A DNA stretch of 64,000 bases from Cyclobacteriaceae bacterium (GTDB lineage: Bacteria; Bacteroidota; Bacteroidia; Cytophagales; Cyclobacteriaceae): contig JAEUUG010000008.1 in assembly GCA_016787565.1 (NCBI GenBank), positions 1 to 64,000 of the forward strand, written 5' to 3'. Positions 26,230-36,238 of the stretch are shown piece after piece (within the stretch, counting starts at the first letter, position 1; each line of letters opens with the position of its first letter). The notes beneath the pieces were generated by a model, which was given only the letters and a program-made list of their open reading frames with translations, was not told where the DNA came from and did no database searches. The position numbers were made by a program, and so were the translations under genes.

Positions 26230-27522
26230 TTATTTCTTCGTATCATCGGCATCCGTATTATTTTCTTTCATAATGGTATCCAGATTTTCCTCATACAAGC
26301 TTGGAGGAAAGCCATTCAACTGACGCCAGAGTTCGTACCATACAGGCACATCATCAAGCATTACCCAGCCTTTTATACCCGAGCCAACGCGCAATTGCTG
26401 AGGCCATGTTTCTTCGGAAGTATCAGGAGTTACCAGTATTCTAAACATGCCCGGCTTAGAGTTCACATAATCAATGACAGCAACCGTTCCCCCAAAGGTA
26501 CCCACACTTACACTTGGCCAGCCTGAAAACTGTAGTGCCGGCCAACCGTCAAATTCGATTCGCACTTTTCTTCCAATCGATAACAAGGGTATGTCCATCG
26601 CCTGAACGTACATCTCCACGGCAATGTCTGATGCTTGCGGCATGATGGTGCACACGGCATCACCTTCCTTAATGGTTTCACCTATACCGGCTTTCATCGC
26701 TTTAACAATTACTCCGGCCTGTGGTGCAAGAATCTGGTATTGCTCATTACGGATTTGCATGTTTGCATATTCGTTTTGGAGTTTGGCGAGGTCGCCTTGT
26801 GTTTCAAATAAGTCAGCCTGAGTATTGTTTAAGTCCGACTCCGCTTTGCTGATTTTGTCAAGGTACTCGGATTGGACCCGGTCCAGTTCGATTTGCGCAT
26901 TCAGAAAGTCAGCTTGTGCTCCTTGATATTTATATTCTATTTCCTGGTATTTTGTCAGCGGAATGTTTCCAGCTTCGTACAATTTTTTATTTCGCTCAAA
27001 TTGATTCTCATTGTTTAGGAAACGAATCCGTTCAGCATCAAGCTTGGCTTTCGATTGATCAATTTTGTTTTGCATAGCATCACGCAACGCCTGTATCTGT
27101 CGCTTCAATGCATTTATTTTGTCGCCTTTAGAAGCGAGACCATTTTGCTTGGCTGAAATTTGCTCACGCAGTCGTTCCAGGAATTTTGGATCAAAATATT
27201 TTTCCTTTATTTCTGTGAGCGTTAAAATGGTATCGCCTTTTTTTACAAACTGACCTTCCCGAATATGCCACCGTTGAATCCGTCCGGCAATAATGGATTC
27301 AATGGTTTGCGGCCGATGGGAAGGATCAAAGGCTGTGACAGCGCCATATCCCCGAATATTTTGTTGCCATGGCAGGAAGAGTATGATTGAAAAAACTATA
27401 ATGATTCCAATCAACCACCTCGCCAGAACTTTGGCTACATGGGGAGCTTTCAACGCACGCAATGAATAAAGTTTATCTTGTGATATAACTTTATCTATTC
27501 GTTGAGGTGAGAAGTTGAGCAT
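26230..27522 (-). CDS. HlyD-type membrane fusion protein
   Basis: The 430-residue protein has a short cytoplasmic start, one membrane helix at about 36-56 (WLIGIIIVFSIILFLP), a lipoyl-like half (RIQRWHIREGQFVKKGDTIL), a long coiled coil (about 120-250) and the second lipoyl half (ILAPQAGVIVKAMKAGIGE), followed by a beta-barrel. This is the adaptor of type I-like export systems and bridges the ABC transporter and the TolC protein. It follows the ABC gene by 46 bp. Confidence 0.88.
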   Translation of the reverse strand: MLNFSPQRIDKVISQDKLYSLRALKAPHVAKVLARWLIGIIIVFSIILFLPWQQNIRGYGAVTAFDPSHRPQTIESIIAGRIQRWHIREGQFVKKGDTILTLTEIKEKYFDPKFLERLREQISAKQNGLASKGDKINALKRQIQALRDAMQNKIDQSKAKLDAERIRFLNNENQFERNKKLYEAGNIPLTKYQEIEYKYQGAQADFLNAQIELDRVQSEYLDKISKAESDLNNTQADLFETQGDLAKLQNEYANMQIRNEQYQILAPQAGVIVKAMKAGIGETIKEGDAVCTIMPQASDIAVEMYVQAMDIPLLSIGRKVRIEFDGWPALQFSGWPSVSVGTFGGTVAVIDYVNSKPGMFRILVTPDTSEETWPQQLRVGSGIKGWVMLDDVPVWYELWRQLNGFPPSLYEENLDTIMKENNTDADDTKK

Positions 27523-27568
27523 TTTTTTATTTTTATTTATCGCTAAATTATTTTACGCTATCGTTAGA

Positions 27569-29752
27569 TTATTCCATGTATTTTGCGATAACACCTTGTT
27601 TCGCTAATGCATCGAATGAATCGTCCGCTTCAATGAGGCCGTCATTCAAAACAATCACCCGATCGCAAGCAGCCATGATCAATGGATCATTGGACACAGC
27701 AATGAGTGTCCATTTGCAGCTTGGATTAACGAGGCATTGAACTAACTCGAGCTTCGCAGTTTTTTTCAAACCTGCAAAAAAATCGTTTAGGATAATGAGT
27801 TCAGGGTTTTTAGCAATGCATCGGGCCAGAATAAGTTTGTGTAACATGGAACTTGAGAGCCCTTTACCTCCGCTGATGAGGTGGGTATTCATGCCTTCGG
27901 GCAGCGCATTCAGTTCATCACTTAATCCCACTTGTTGCATGGCATGAACGGCATCTTCCACGGTTTCCAATGGCTTGCCAATGGTGATGTTTTCGAGAAT
28001 GGTGCCATCAAAGATATCTTCAGGAGAAATATTTTTGGCAATCTTGTCGCGTAAGTGAGTCAAGTCAAGGTCGCGCAATGAATAGTTGTTAATGGTTACG
28101 CCACCTTCGTAACCAAGGTGTAAGCCCGCAACAATGTTGGTGAGTGTTGTTTTACCACCTCCGCCTGCTCCGGCAATGCAGATGTGTTGTCCGGATTGTA
28201 TTTTTAAATCGATTCCTTTCAAGACATATTCCGATGCGCCAGGATATTTGTACCGCAGGTTCTTTATTTCTACAGCATACCCTTGCTGCAATCTTCGGGG
28301 CAAGTCAATTCCTCCTACGCGTTCTAACGGCAAGTCTGTTACCTGCGCCACTTTATCGACAGCAGTGAGCAAATCATAGACTACATCCATGTACATGATG
28401 ATTTTTTCAACAGCGTTTAAAATAAGGATGATGATAACTTCGGAAGCAACAAACTGACCCAGCGTAATTTCCCGGTTGACTACCAGTATGGTACCCATAA
28501 TCAGCAAACCTCCTGTTACAGCCGCTTTAAACAATATGATAAAGGAAAATTGTGTGATCAGAATTCCAAAATGTGCCTTACGGTATTTTAGGTAATTGTT
28601 AACATTGTAATCTGTGCGCTTGATGGGCAGATCGGTATTGCCAGCCAGTTTAAAGGAATTAAGTGCACGCGCAAGTTCTTCCAGCCATTGAACTACTTTG
28701 TACTTGTGCTTTGATTCATTGATAGACGATGTCAACCCGCTTGGCCCGGTGAAGTAAAATATCAACCCCAGGGCTGTAATGAGAATTAAGCTGAAGAAGA
28801 TAAAGAACGGGTGATAGAGCGAGAGCAGTAGTAGTCCAAATAGTATTTGGATAATACCAGAAGAGAGGTCGATCAGTAACTTGGGTAATCCCTTTTGTAT
28901 GGTGATAATATCGAAAAATCGATTGACCAGTTCGGGGGCATAGTTGCCCATAATCGATTCTATTTTGATGCGCGGTATCCGGAAGGCAAATTCAAGGGAG
29001 GCCTTTGTGAAAACCCTTCGCTGAAGGTATTCCACCAGACTGATTTGCATGATTTGTAATCCTCCGGTAATCAACACACCCAAGATGATTACGGCAATCA
29101 GTACATAAACAGAACTGAAAAACACACCACCTGAAATCAGTTCAACCGTTGTTTGAATTCCCAGAGGCAAGACCAACCCGATGATACCTACAATAATGGC
29201 ATAGAAAAATATATAGAGTATTTCTTTGCGCTCGGTACCCAGCAAACGAATGAGTCGTTTTACAGGGCTGAGTTTTTGGCCGCGCTGATCTTCATCGTAG
29301 CCGTATTCACTGACCAGACTCCTGTACACAAACACAACGAAGAAAACGATCTCATCCTTCTCATTTTTTAGCCAACTATTTTCCAATTGTTCCGGGGAGA
29401 GTGTTTCCTGGCTGTTGCTCGTTTCGCCAAAGCGGAGTACGTGAACGTCTCTTTTATTTTTGTTGACCAATACCGGAATAAGCCCCTTTTCTGTTTTATT
29501 GAATAGTAAAAGTTGAGCGTCTTCCTTCTTGATAAATTCCTTTAGTTCCTGAAGTTCGAGGTGATATTCCAGAAAGATCATTTTTACTTTTGATCCAGCT
29601 TCCAGCAGGTCGCGTTTGAATTCCGGAAATTCATCATCAGAATAGGTGCGATTATTCACTTCCACATAGCGCAAATCCAGGGCGTTAACATCGTGGTTTA
29701 AGGTAAGCGCGCCTTCGCGTAGAATCCGCACGATTTGGTCATTATTCATCAT
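27569..29752 (-). CDS. ABC exporter with degenerate ATPase catalytic residues
   Basis: In this 727-residue protein, residues 1-165 form a cytoplasmic N-terminal part without a C39 peptidase Cys, 175-460 a six-helix exporter membrane domain, and 490-727 the nucleotide-binding domain. Walker A (G528-T535, GAGGGGKT) and the SGGKG signature (627-631) are present. However, the catalytic Glu after Walker B is Phe (LNDFF, F658), the Q-loop Gln is Ser (S576), and the H-loop His is Asn (VSNDP, N688). ATP binding without normal hydrolysis is expected. Its ATGA overlap with the TetR gene and the HlyD and TolC genes behind it make one export operon; the substrate is unknown. Confidence 0.85.
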   Translation of the reverse strand: MMNNDQIVRILREGALTLNHDVNALDLRYVEVNNRTYSDDEFPEFKRDLLEAGSKVKMIFLEYHLELQELKEFIKKEDAQLLLFNKTEKGLIPVLVNKNKRDVHVLRFGETSNSQETLSPEQLENSWLKNEKDEIVFFVVFVYRSLVSEYGYDEDQRGQKLSPVKRLIRLLGTERKEILYIFFYAIIVGIIGLVLPLGIQTTVELISGGVFFSSVYVLIAVIILGVLITGGLQIMQISLVEYLQRRVFTKASLEFAFRIPRIKIESIMGNYAPELVNRFFDIITIQKGLPKLLIDLSSGIIQILFGLLLLSLYHPFFIFFSLILITALGLIFYFTGPSGLTSSINESKHKYKVVQWLEELARALNSFKLAGNTDLPIKRTDYNVNNYLKYRKAHFGILITQFSFIILFKAAVTGGLLIMGTILVVNREITLGQFVASEVIIILILNAVEKIIMYMDVVYDLLTAVDKVAQVTDLPLERVGGIDLPRRLQQGYAVEIKNLRYKYPGASEYVLKGIDLKIQSGQHICIAGAGGGGKTTLTNIVAGLHLGYEGGVTINNYSLRDLDLTHLRDKIAKNISPEDIFDGTILENITIGKPLETVEDAVHAMQQVGLSDELNALPEGMNTHLISGGKGLSSSMLHKLILARCIAKNPELIILNDFFAGLKKTAKLELVQCLVNPSCKWTLIAVSNDPLIMAACDRVIVLNDGLIEADDSFDALAKQGVIAKYME

Positions 29753-30438
29753 ACGTTTTTGACTTGGTCTAATGTTTTGAATGTGATTGCTTCTAAAAAC
29801 TCATACAGTTTTTTATGATGCAGTTTAGGATTGTACTTAATGTCGGTCAGGGACGGCAGGTGCTCGGCATAGTATAACTGGTGCGTCATGGCCAACATCA
29901 CCGTACTAACCAGTGAATTGGGATATGGAAAATGCGGATTTATTTCTTTCAGGATGTTGCTTATTTTTTTACATACTGATTTGAACGGAAGGAATAATCC
30001 ATCTTTGTTGTCAACATCTACTTGTTTTGTTAAATATGTTTTCTCAAAATCAGAGACAACAATGCGTTGCAATGCCTGCTCATCCACAAAGGCAAAGGAC
30101 GAATCAAAATGCTTTTCTTCCGCCAGTAATTGCAGACAAAGGCGAAGCCTCTCGCGCGGATCTTTGATATTCTGCGTACTGAAGTCGAGCCGATACTCAA
30201 GCCACATCCAATACCAATCAATCAGGTACAAGAGCAGGCGGTGTTTATTCTCAAAGTAGCGATAAACGGAGGCTTCCGTTGATTCTATCTGATCGGCAAG
30301 TTTTCGAAAGGTGAACTGTTCAAAACCCAGTTCATCAATCATCTCAATGCTTTTTTCAATTATTTTCTGACCCAGTTCTGACGATTGGGGGTCTCGCAGG
30401 AACAGGTTGGTATTGAGTTTAAAGGATAGAATAGGCAT
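29749..30438 (-). CDS. TetR-family transcriptional regulator
   Basis: The 229-residue protein has an N-terminal TetR HTH at about 25-70 (GFEQFTFRKLADQIESTEAS, then VYRYFENKHRLL) and a long variable ligand domain. Its stop overlaps the ABC start (29749-29752, ATGA), so it probably regulates and is expressed with the export operon. Upstream, an imperfect repeat of AATAG/CTATT elements at 30451-30483 may be its operator. The inducer is unknown. Confidence 0.88.
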   Translation of the reverse strand: MPILSFKLNTNLFLRDPQSSELGQKIIEKSIEMIDELGFEQFTFRKLADQIESTEASVYRYFENKHRLLLYLIDWYWMWLEYRLDFSTQNIKDPRERLRLCLQLLAEEKHFDSSFAFVDEQALQRIVVSDFEKTYLTKQVDVDNKDGLFLPFKSVCKKISNILKEINPHFPYPNSLVSTVMLAMTHQLYYAEHLPSLTDIKYNPKLHHKKLYEFLEAITFKTLDQVKNV

Positions 30439-30533
30439 TTCATCATGTTTAATAGCAATACTATCAAAAACGAAAGTACTATTTTTTTGTTCCCGTGGTT
30501 CTGAAAAAAATTAAAAATTCTAACTGTCTTGCC

Positions 30534-31709
30534 CTATTCTTCTGTATTTTTCAATAAGGAGAGCAGTTCATAAGCTCCTTTTATGACAAATACAGAGCGT
30601 TCATTTAATCCTTCGGTAGGTAGAATTTGGGTGAAATCACCTTCGCTAATCCCGGTTTTAACCTCATGAAGCCGGAATGTTTTTTTATCCTCGGTGGTGA
30701 ACACATAGGTTGTTCCTTCAAAATTCAGAATCGATTCGTTGGGTAAAACCAGTACAGCGGTGGAGTCTGTTTCAATCCAGGCTTTCAGGTACATGCCGGG
30801 AATCAGATCAGGATAGTCGTGTTCCAGATGACAATGAATTCGTACGGTTCGTTCGGCACTGATCTCCTTTCCGATTAAATGTATACTGGCTACGCGCTCC
30901 CGTGATTCATTGGCCAGTGAAAAATGAACACGCTGTCCAATGCTTAGTTGAGGAAGATCTTTTTCAAAAACATATAATTCAGCATGGAGATGACTCGGAT
31001 CAACAATTTTGAACAACACATCCGTTGGGTTTACAAATTTTCCGAGGTTAACATTTACTTCGGTAACAAAACCATTGATGGGCGAATACAATTTTACTGT
31101 AGGCTGAATTCCCTGTTGCTTCAAACGCTCTGGTGATATTCGCATCATGGCCAGCTTAGCTTCCAGTCCGCTTACGTTCGCCTTCATGCTTTCGTATTGT
31201 GATTTAGCCTGCTGTAACGTTTTTTGCGCATTTACATTTTCCTTTGCCAGTTCTTGCTGACGGGTATACTCCGCTTCGAGGTAGGTTAGCTGACTTTCAC
31301 GTTCAAGATAATCTTGTTGCAACTGGATATAGTCCTGGTGTTCAAGTTCAACCAACGCTTCCCCCTTCCTGATATGCATGCCTTGCAGCAGATGCGTTTG
31401 CTTAACGAATCCGCCCATGGGCGCTGAGATGGTTACCAGGTTTTGAGGCGGAACATCAAGCATACCATTTACTTTAATGGTGCTGCTCAACACCCGGTTT
31501 GTCAATTCACCAGTTTCAATTCCAGCGGCCTTAAACTTTTCCGGTGAAAGGGTTACCGTGTTTTCCTGCGCAGGAACATCGGCTTCCGGTGATGGTTTGG
31601 TAGAGCAACCTTCGAGCGCAAACATTAAAATAATTGCAGTAGCGGCAATGAGGTTTCTTCCGACAAGATGTTTATAGAATAGCATGTAGTTTATAGTCAG
31701 GTTTTTCAT
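30534..31709 (-). CDS. Periplasmic adaptor of heavy-metal RND pump (CusB/CzcB type)
   Basis: The 391-residue protein has a lipoprotein signal (IILMFALEGCS, lipid Cys near 35). The body has the RND adaptor plan: a barrel-sandwich half TISAPMGGFVKQTHLLQGMH, a coiled-coil hairpin (about 125-190), SPINGFVTEVNVNLGKFVNP, then a beta-barrel and a membrane-proximal domain. It is the last gene of a CzcA-TolC-adaptor operon; its ATG overlaps the TolC stop (31706-31709). The complex moves metal cations from periplasm to outside. Ion specificity is not visible. Confidence 0.85.
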   Translation of the reverse strand: MKNLTINYMLFYKHLVGRNLIAATAIILMFALEGCSTKPSPEADVPAQENTVTLSPEKFKAAGIETGELTNRVLSSTIKVNGMLDVPPQNLVTISAPMGGFVKQTHLLQGMHIRKGEALVELEHQDYIQLQQDYLERESQLTYLEAEYTRQQELAKENVNAQKTLQQAKSQYESMKANVSGLEAKLAMMRISPERLKQQGIQPTVKLYSPINGFVTEVNVNLGKFVNPTDVLFKIVDPSHLHAELYVFEKDLPQLSIGQRVHFSLANESRERVASIHLIGKEISAERTVRIHCHLEHDYPDLIPGMYLKAWIETDSTAVLVLPNESILNFEGTTYVFTTEDKKTFRLHEVKTGISEGDFTQILPTEGLNERSVFVIKGAYELLSLLKNTEE

Positions 31710-32938
31710 TGTGTAATTCCGGATAAGTATTCCAGGTAAATAATGGTTTGGTTATAATCATTCAGTGTTTGCAGGTAGCTTTCCTGAATGGTAATTACAT
31801 TTTTAAGATTCATTAAATAAATAGCATAATTAGTTTCTCCGTTTTTGAAGGAAAGCTGATTTTGATGCTGCAGTAATTCAGCATTGGGTAGTGCGGTATT
31901 TTTATAGTACTGGAGACTACTCTGATTCTTTACAAAGGCCTCTACGGCTTGCTGAAATTGACCGTATGTAGCAAGTTGGGCCTGTGCAAATTTGCGTTCA
32001 GAAACTTGTTGATTAATTTTCGCGGCTTGCGTTTTGGCAGAATGCGGAAAGAACCATAGCGGAATGGATAGACCGACTTCAAATCCCTGAAAGCGATCGC
32101 TGCTGCCAAAGTAGGTTTCCTGGCCGCTTACATTTTGAAATCCGATGAGCGTTTGATTGAAATATCCGATTTTCAGATCAGGCATCGCACGGGCTACCTC
32201 GGTTTTCTTCTGCTGTCGCGCAACCACTACCTGTTGTTGCCAGTATTGAAGTTGTGGATTTTGCAGCAGTGCTGAACTGTCGAAGGAAGGAAGGGGGCGT
32301 TCTGTAAGCGTTCCGGTAATACCCATAACCTGGTTTTGATTAATGAGTGTCCGAAGTTGTTGAAGGGCTATGCGTTGATTGGCTTCATTCTGCCGGATGG
32401 TATTTCCAATTTCGCTATGTTGTGTTTCGGCAGCAGTTTTCTCAAGCAAAGTGCCTTCACCTGTTTTATAACGCAGCGATGCTGACCGAACCAATTCCTG
32501 AAACAGACTATCCTGCCGAAGCAACAGGATGTGCCTGGATTTTAAATAAAGCAACTCATAGAAGGTTTGCTTGATCTGAAGAATAACTTCATTCACCGTT
32601 ACAGTTTTTTGCAACTCACTCGATTTGATCTGAGCTTTGCCAAGTGCATGCTGACTCGTATAAAATGTAGGGAAGGGAATACTCTGTGCGATGGTAATGT
32701 TATTGTCGTTTTTAACATAACTGTTGTATTGCCCGTACATGAACGCCACATCTGTTTTAGGAACTTCGGCTGCAGCTCTTTTCAATGCTTGTTGACGCTC
32801 AACATCGAGTTGGGCGGATTGTACTAATGGACTGTTCTTTAATCCTGCGGCAATGGCTTCCTCCAGTGATAGTTGCTGTTGACTAAACAGACTACCCGGA
32901 AGCAGCATAAAATACAGAAGCACGTAGTTGACTTTCAT
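31706..32938 (-). CDS. TolC-family channel of heavy-metal RND pump (CusC/CzcC type)
   Basis: The 410-residue protein has a signal peptide (MKVNYVLLYFMLLPGSLFSQ) and the duplicated helical outer-membrane efflux pattern: LSLEEAIAAGLKNSPLVQSA at the start and LLQHQNQLSFKNGETNYAIY later. It lies 48 bp behind the RND pump gene and overlaps the adaptor gene, so all three are made together. It differs clearly from the TolC protein at 24762, which serves the ABC exporter. Confidence 0.85.
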   Translation of the reverse strand: MKVNYVLLYFMLLPGSLFSQQQLSLEEAIAAGLKNSPLVQSAQLDVERQQALKRAAAEVPKTDVAFMYGQYNSYVKNDNNITIAQSIPFPTFYTSQHALGKAQIKSSELQKTVTVNEVILQIKQTFYELLYLKSRHILLLRQDSLFQELVRSASLRYKTGEGTLLEKTAAETQHSEIGNTIRQNEANQRIALQQLRTLINQNQVMGITGTLTERPLPSFDSSALLQNPQLQYWQQQVVVARQQKKTEVARAMPDLKIGYFNQTLIGFQNVSGQETYFGSSDRFQGFEVGLSIPLWFFPHSAKTQAAKINQQVSERKFAQAQLATYGQFQQAVEAFVKNQSSLQYYKNTALPNAELLQHQNQLSFKNGETNYAIYLMNLKNVITIQESYLQTLNDYNQTIIYLEYLSGITQ

Positions 32939-32986
32939 CTGTTTGATAATTTTTAAAGTAGTGTTCCCGATCTGTACATCACAAGA

Positions 32987-35900
32987 TCAATTCTCTGGTT
33001 TATTAACTTTAACCTTTCCTTTTATACCTTCAGCATAAATAAATAAGCACGGCAGTACGATCAGGGTAAGAAGAGTAGCACTGATCAGTCCACCGATGAC
33101 CACCGTAGCTAATGGTTTTTGTACTTCTGCGCCACTACCATGTGAAAGGGCCATGGGCAAAAACCCAAGTGATGCTACTAAGGCTGTCATAATCACAGGG
33201 CGTAAGCGTACCTGAGTACCCTTCATCACGATAATGCGTAAATCGGTTAATCCCTCATTCTTCAGACGATTGAATTCAGCAATCAAAACAATTCCATTCA
33301 AAACGGCCACACCAAAAAGTGCAATGAAACCTACACCAGCTGAAATACTAAACGGCATATCGCGAATCCACAACGCAAAGACTCCTCCAATAGCTGAAAG
33401 CGGAATGGCTGTATAGATCAACAAGCTTTGCTTTACGGAATTGAAGGAAAAGAATAACAATAGAAAGATCAGCGCGAGGGCTACCGGTACAGCAATGATC
33501 AGTCGCGCCCGGGCTTCCTGTAAATTTTTAAATGTTCCACCATAGGTAGGAAAATACCCGGCTGCAAATTTTACCTGTTTGTCAATTTTTTGCTGAAGCT
33601 CAATCACCATACTTTCTACATCACGACCTCGTACATTAAAACCAATGATGATTCTTCGTTTGGCATCATCCCGCTGAATTTGATTGGCACCAACTTTTAG
33701 TTCTACATGAGCAAGCTGATCGAGCGGTACTTGCTGACCCGTTGGCGTTGTGATGAATAGATTCCGGACATCGTCAACCGTTTGTCTTTTTTCATCGGCA
33801 AGCCGCACCACCAGGTCGAACCTTCTTTCACTTTCAAAAACTACTCCTGCACTTTGCCCCGCCAGAGAAGTGTTTATGACGCGGTTAATATCTTCAATAG
33901 CAAGACCAAATGCTGCGGTTTTTTCACGATCAAACTGAATAACAATCTGCGGAAGTCCGGTTACTTTTTCAACAAAAAGATCTTTCGCGCCTTCAACGCT
34001 GTTTACGATTTTTCCTACCTGTTCAGCATACTGCGTAAGCATATCCAGGTCTTCGCCATAGATCTTAATCACCACATCCTGACGGGCACCTGTCATTAAT
34101 TCATTGAAACGCATTTGTATAGGATGCTGAAATCCAAACCATACGCCCGGCACATTTTCTTCCAGTACGTGTTGCATTTTTTCAATCATCTCTTGTTTGG
34201 TTTTAGCGCTAACCCATTCCGATTTATCTTTCATAATCACCATCATGTCGGCACCTTCAAGAGGCATTGGGTCGGTAGGAATTTCAGATGCTCCGATTTT
34301 TCCGATCACTTTTTCAACTTCTGGAAAATTCTTAAGTAAAGCGGCTTCACCTTTAAGGGTGGCTTCAACTGTTTTTGATAAACTGCTTCCGGTAAGGGTG
34401 CGCGTCTCTACAGCGAAATCACCCTCGTCCAGTTCGGGCAAAAATTCACCACCAAGCGTTGTAAAAACAAAAATGCTAGCGATTAATAAAATAAGGGCCG
34501 AGGAAACAACGAATGCTTTCTTTTCCAGTGCATACCGAATGGTTGGGTCATACATCCGGTGAAACAAATCAATAATCCGATCGGAAATGTTTCGCTTATG
34601 CGTTGTATTCTTTGACAGGAATAATGAGGAGGCTACCGGAACGTATGTAAGGGAAAGAATAAATGCTCCGGCTATTGCCAGCATAACTGTTTCGGCCATT
34701 GGCCTGAACATTTTTCCTTCAATTCCTACTAAGGATAAAATGGGCAGGTACACAATTAAAATAATGATTTGCCCGAATGCTGCAGCACTCATCATTTTTT
34801 TAGCAGATCCACTAACCTGTTCATCCATTTGTCTTTGGGTTAGTCGTCCTTCGGAGTTGTGAGTTGTGATGTGGTGTAGCGTTGCTTCAACAATGATCAC
34901 GGCACCGTCTACGATTAAGCCAAAATCAAGAGCGCCCAGGCTCATCAGGTTTCCCGAAACGCCCAGAACATTCATCATGCTGATGGCAAAGAGCATAGAC
35001 AGCGGAATTACGGAAGCTACTACGAGTCCGGCACGCAGGTTTCCGAGGAGGAGAACCAAAACAAAAATCACAATCAGTGCACCTTCGGCCAGGTTACGGG
35101 TTACGGTTTCAATGGCATTATTAACAAGTTTAGTACGGTCAAGAAAAGGTTCAATAACCACTCCTTCCGGCAACGTTTTTTCGATCAGGGCAATGCGCTC
35201 TTTAACATTGCCAATTACTTGTGAAGAGTTGGCACCCTTCAGCATCATTACCACAGCGCCTACCGTTTCTCCTTCTCCGTTTTTGGTCATTGCACCGTAG
35301 CGTATGGCATGGCCCAGTTGAACTTTTCCGACATGGCGGATGAGCAAGGGCACGCCATTGGAAGTATTCTTCACTACAATATTTTCAATGTCGGCAGGTG
35401 ACGTGATCAATCCCTCGCTCCGGATGAAATAGGCGCTTGGATTTTTGTCGATGTAGGCTCCACCGGTGTTCTGATTGTTTTTTTCGAGTGCACTAAAAAC
35501 ATCTTGAATACTGAGGTTGAAACTCCTGATCTTATCGGGGTCGAGTGCAATTTCGTATTGCTTCAAATAGCCTCCGAAGCTACTCACATCGGCAACGCCA
35601 ACGGTACCCAGCAACTGTCTGCGAACAATCCAGTCTTGGATGGTACGCAACTCAGTGATGTCGTATTTTTTTTCGTAGCCGGGTTTAGTTGTTACGATGT
35701 ACTGATAGATCTCACCCAACCCTGTGGTAACCGGAGCAAGTTCGGGCGTACCCACACCTTGCGGAATAATTTTCTTGGCCTCTACCAGTCGCTCACTCAC
35801 TTGTTGACGCGCCCAGTACACATCCGTATGATCATTAAAGACAATGGTGACAACCGACAAGCCGAACCGGGAAAAAGACCTGATTTCAATAATACCCGGA

Positions 35901-36127
35901 ATAGTAGCCATGGTCTGTTCTACCGGAAAGGTTACCAGTCGTTCAATATCCTGGGCAGATTGAGAAGGCGCTGACGTAATGATTTGCACCTGATTGTTGG
36001 TGATATCGGGCACAGCATCAATGGGCAGTTGCGTAACAGAGTAGCTACCCCAGACAATCAATCCCAGTATAAAAAGGCCAACAATAAATTTATTCTGTAT
36101 TGAAAAGTTAATGATGGAATTCAGCAT
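32987..36127 (-). CDS. Heavy-metal efflux RND pump (CusA/CzcA family)
   Basis: This 1046-residue, 12-helix inner-membrane RND pump has the heavy-metal-efflux start LPIDAVPDITNNQVQI, two large periplasmic loops, and the TM4 proton-relay motif DFGLIVDGAVIIVEA characteristic of the metal branch of RND pumps. It uses the proton gradient to expel divalent or monovalent metal ions through adaptor and channel. It is the first gene of the pump operon. The His-rich small protein 111 bp upstream supports a metal function. Residues are not diagnostic between Cu/Ag and Zn/Co/Cd types. Confidence 0.92.
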   Translation of the reverse strand: MLNSIINFSIQNKFIVGLFILGLIVWGSYSVTQLPIDAVPDITNNQVQIITSAPSQSAQDIERLVTFPVEQTMATIPGIIEIRSFSRFGLSVVTIVFNDHTDVYWARQQVSERLVEAKKIIPQGVGTPELAPVTTGLGEIYQYIVTTKPGYEKKYDITELRTIQDWIVRRQLLGTVGVADVSSFGGYLKQYEIALDPDKIRSFNLSIQDVFSALEKNNQNTGGAYIDKNPSAYFIRSEGLITSPADIENIVVKNTSNGVPLLIRHVGKVQLGHAIRYGAMTKNGEGETVGAVVMMLKGANSSQVIGNVKERIALIEKTLPEGVVIEPFLDRTKLVNNAIETVTRNLAEGALIVIFVLVLLLGNLRAGLVVASVIPLSMLFAISMMNVLGVSGNLMSLGALDFGLIVDGAVIIVEATLHHITTHNSEGRLTQRQMDEQVSGSAKKMMSAAAFGQIIILIVYLPILSLVGIEGKMFRPMAETVMLAIAGAFILSLTYVPVASSLFLSKNTTHKRNISDRIIDLFHRMYDPTIRYALEKKAFVVSSALILLIASIFVFTTLGGEFLPELDEGDFAVETRTLTGSSLSKTVEATLKGEAALLKNFPEVEKVIGKIGASEIPTDPMPLEGADMMVIMKDKSEWVSAKTKQEMIEKMQHVLEENVPGVWFGFQHPIQMRFNELMTGARQDVVIKIYGEDLDMLTQYAEQVGKIVNSVEGAKDLFVEKVTGLPQIVIQFDREKTAAFGLAIEDINRVINTSLAGQSAGVVFESERRFDLVVRLADEKRQTVDDVRNLFITTPTGQQVPLDQLAHVELKVGANQIQRDDAKRRIIIGFNVRGRDVESMVIELQQKIDKQVKFAAGYFPTYGGTFKNLQEARARLIIAVPVALALIFLLLFFSFNSVKQSLLIYTAIPLSAIGGVFALWIRDMPFSISAGVGFIALFGVAVLNGIVLIAEFNRLKNEGLTDLRIIVMKGTQVRLRPVIMTALVASLGFLPMALSHGSGAEVQKPLATVVIGGLISATLLTLIVLPCLFIYAEGIKGKVKVNKPEN

Positions 36128-36238
36128 GAGTTCCTTTAATTATAAAACGGTAAAGTTTTTTTAGTGAGTACAGGGCAGTTGATCATCGCGAGGTCCGCGA
36201 ACAAGGCGTTGCTATGTTCTGATCTGTGATGAATAAAA

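Noticed and set aside
33750-35974. Plus-strand frames opposite the RND pump
   Set aside because: The minus-strand pump frame is complete and conserved; the opposite frames are shadows.
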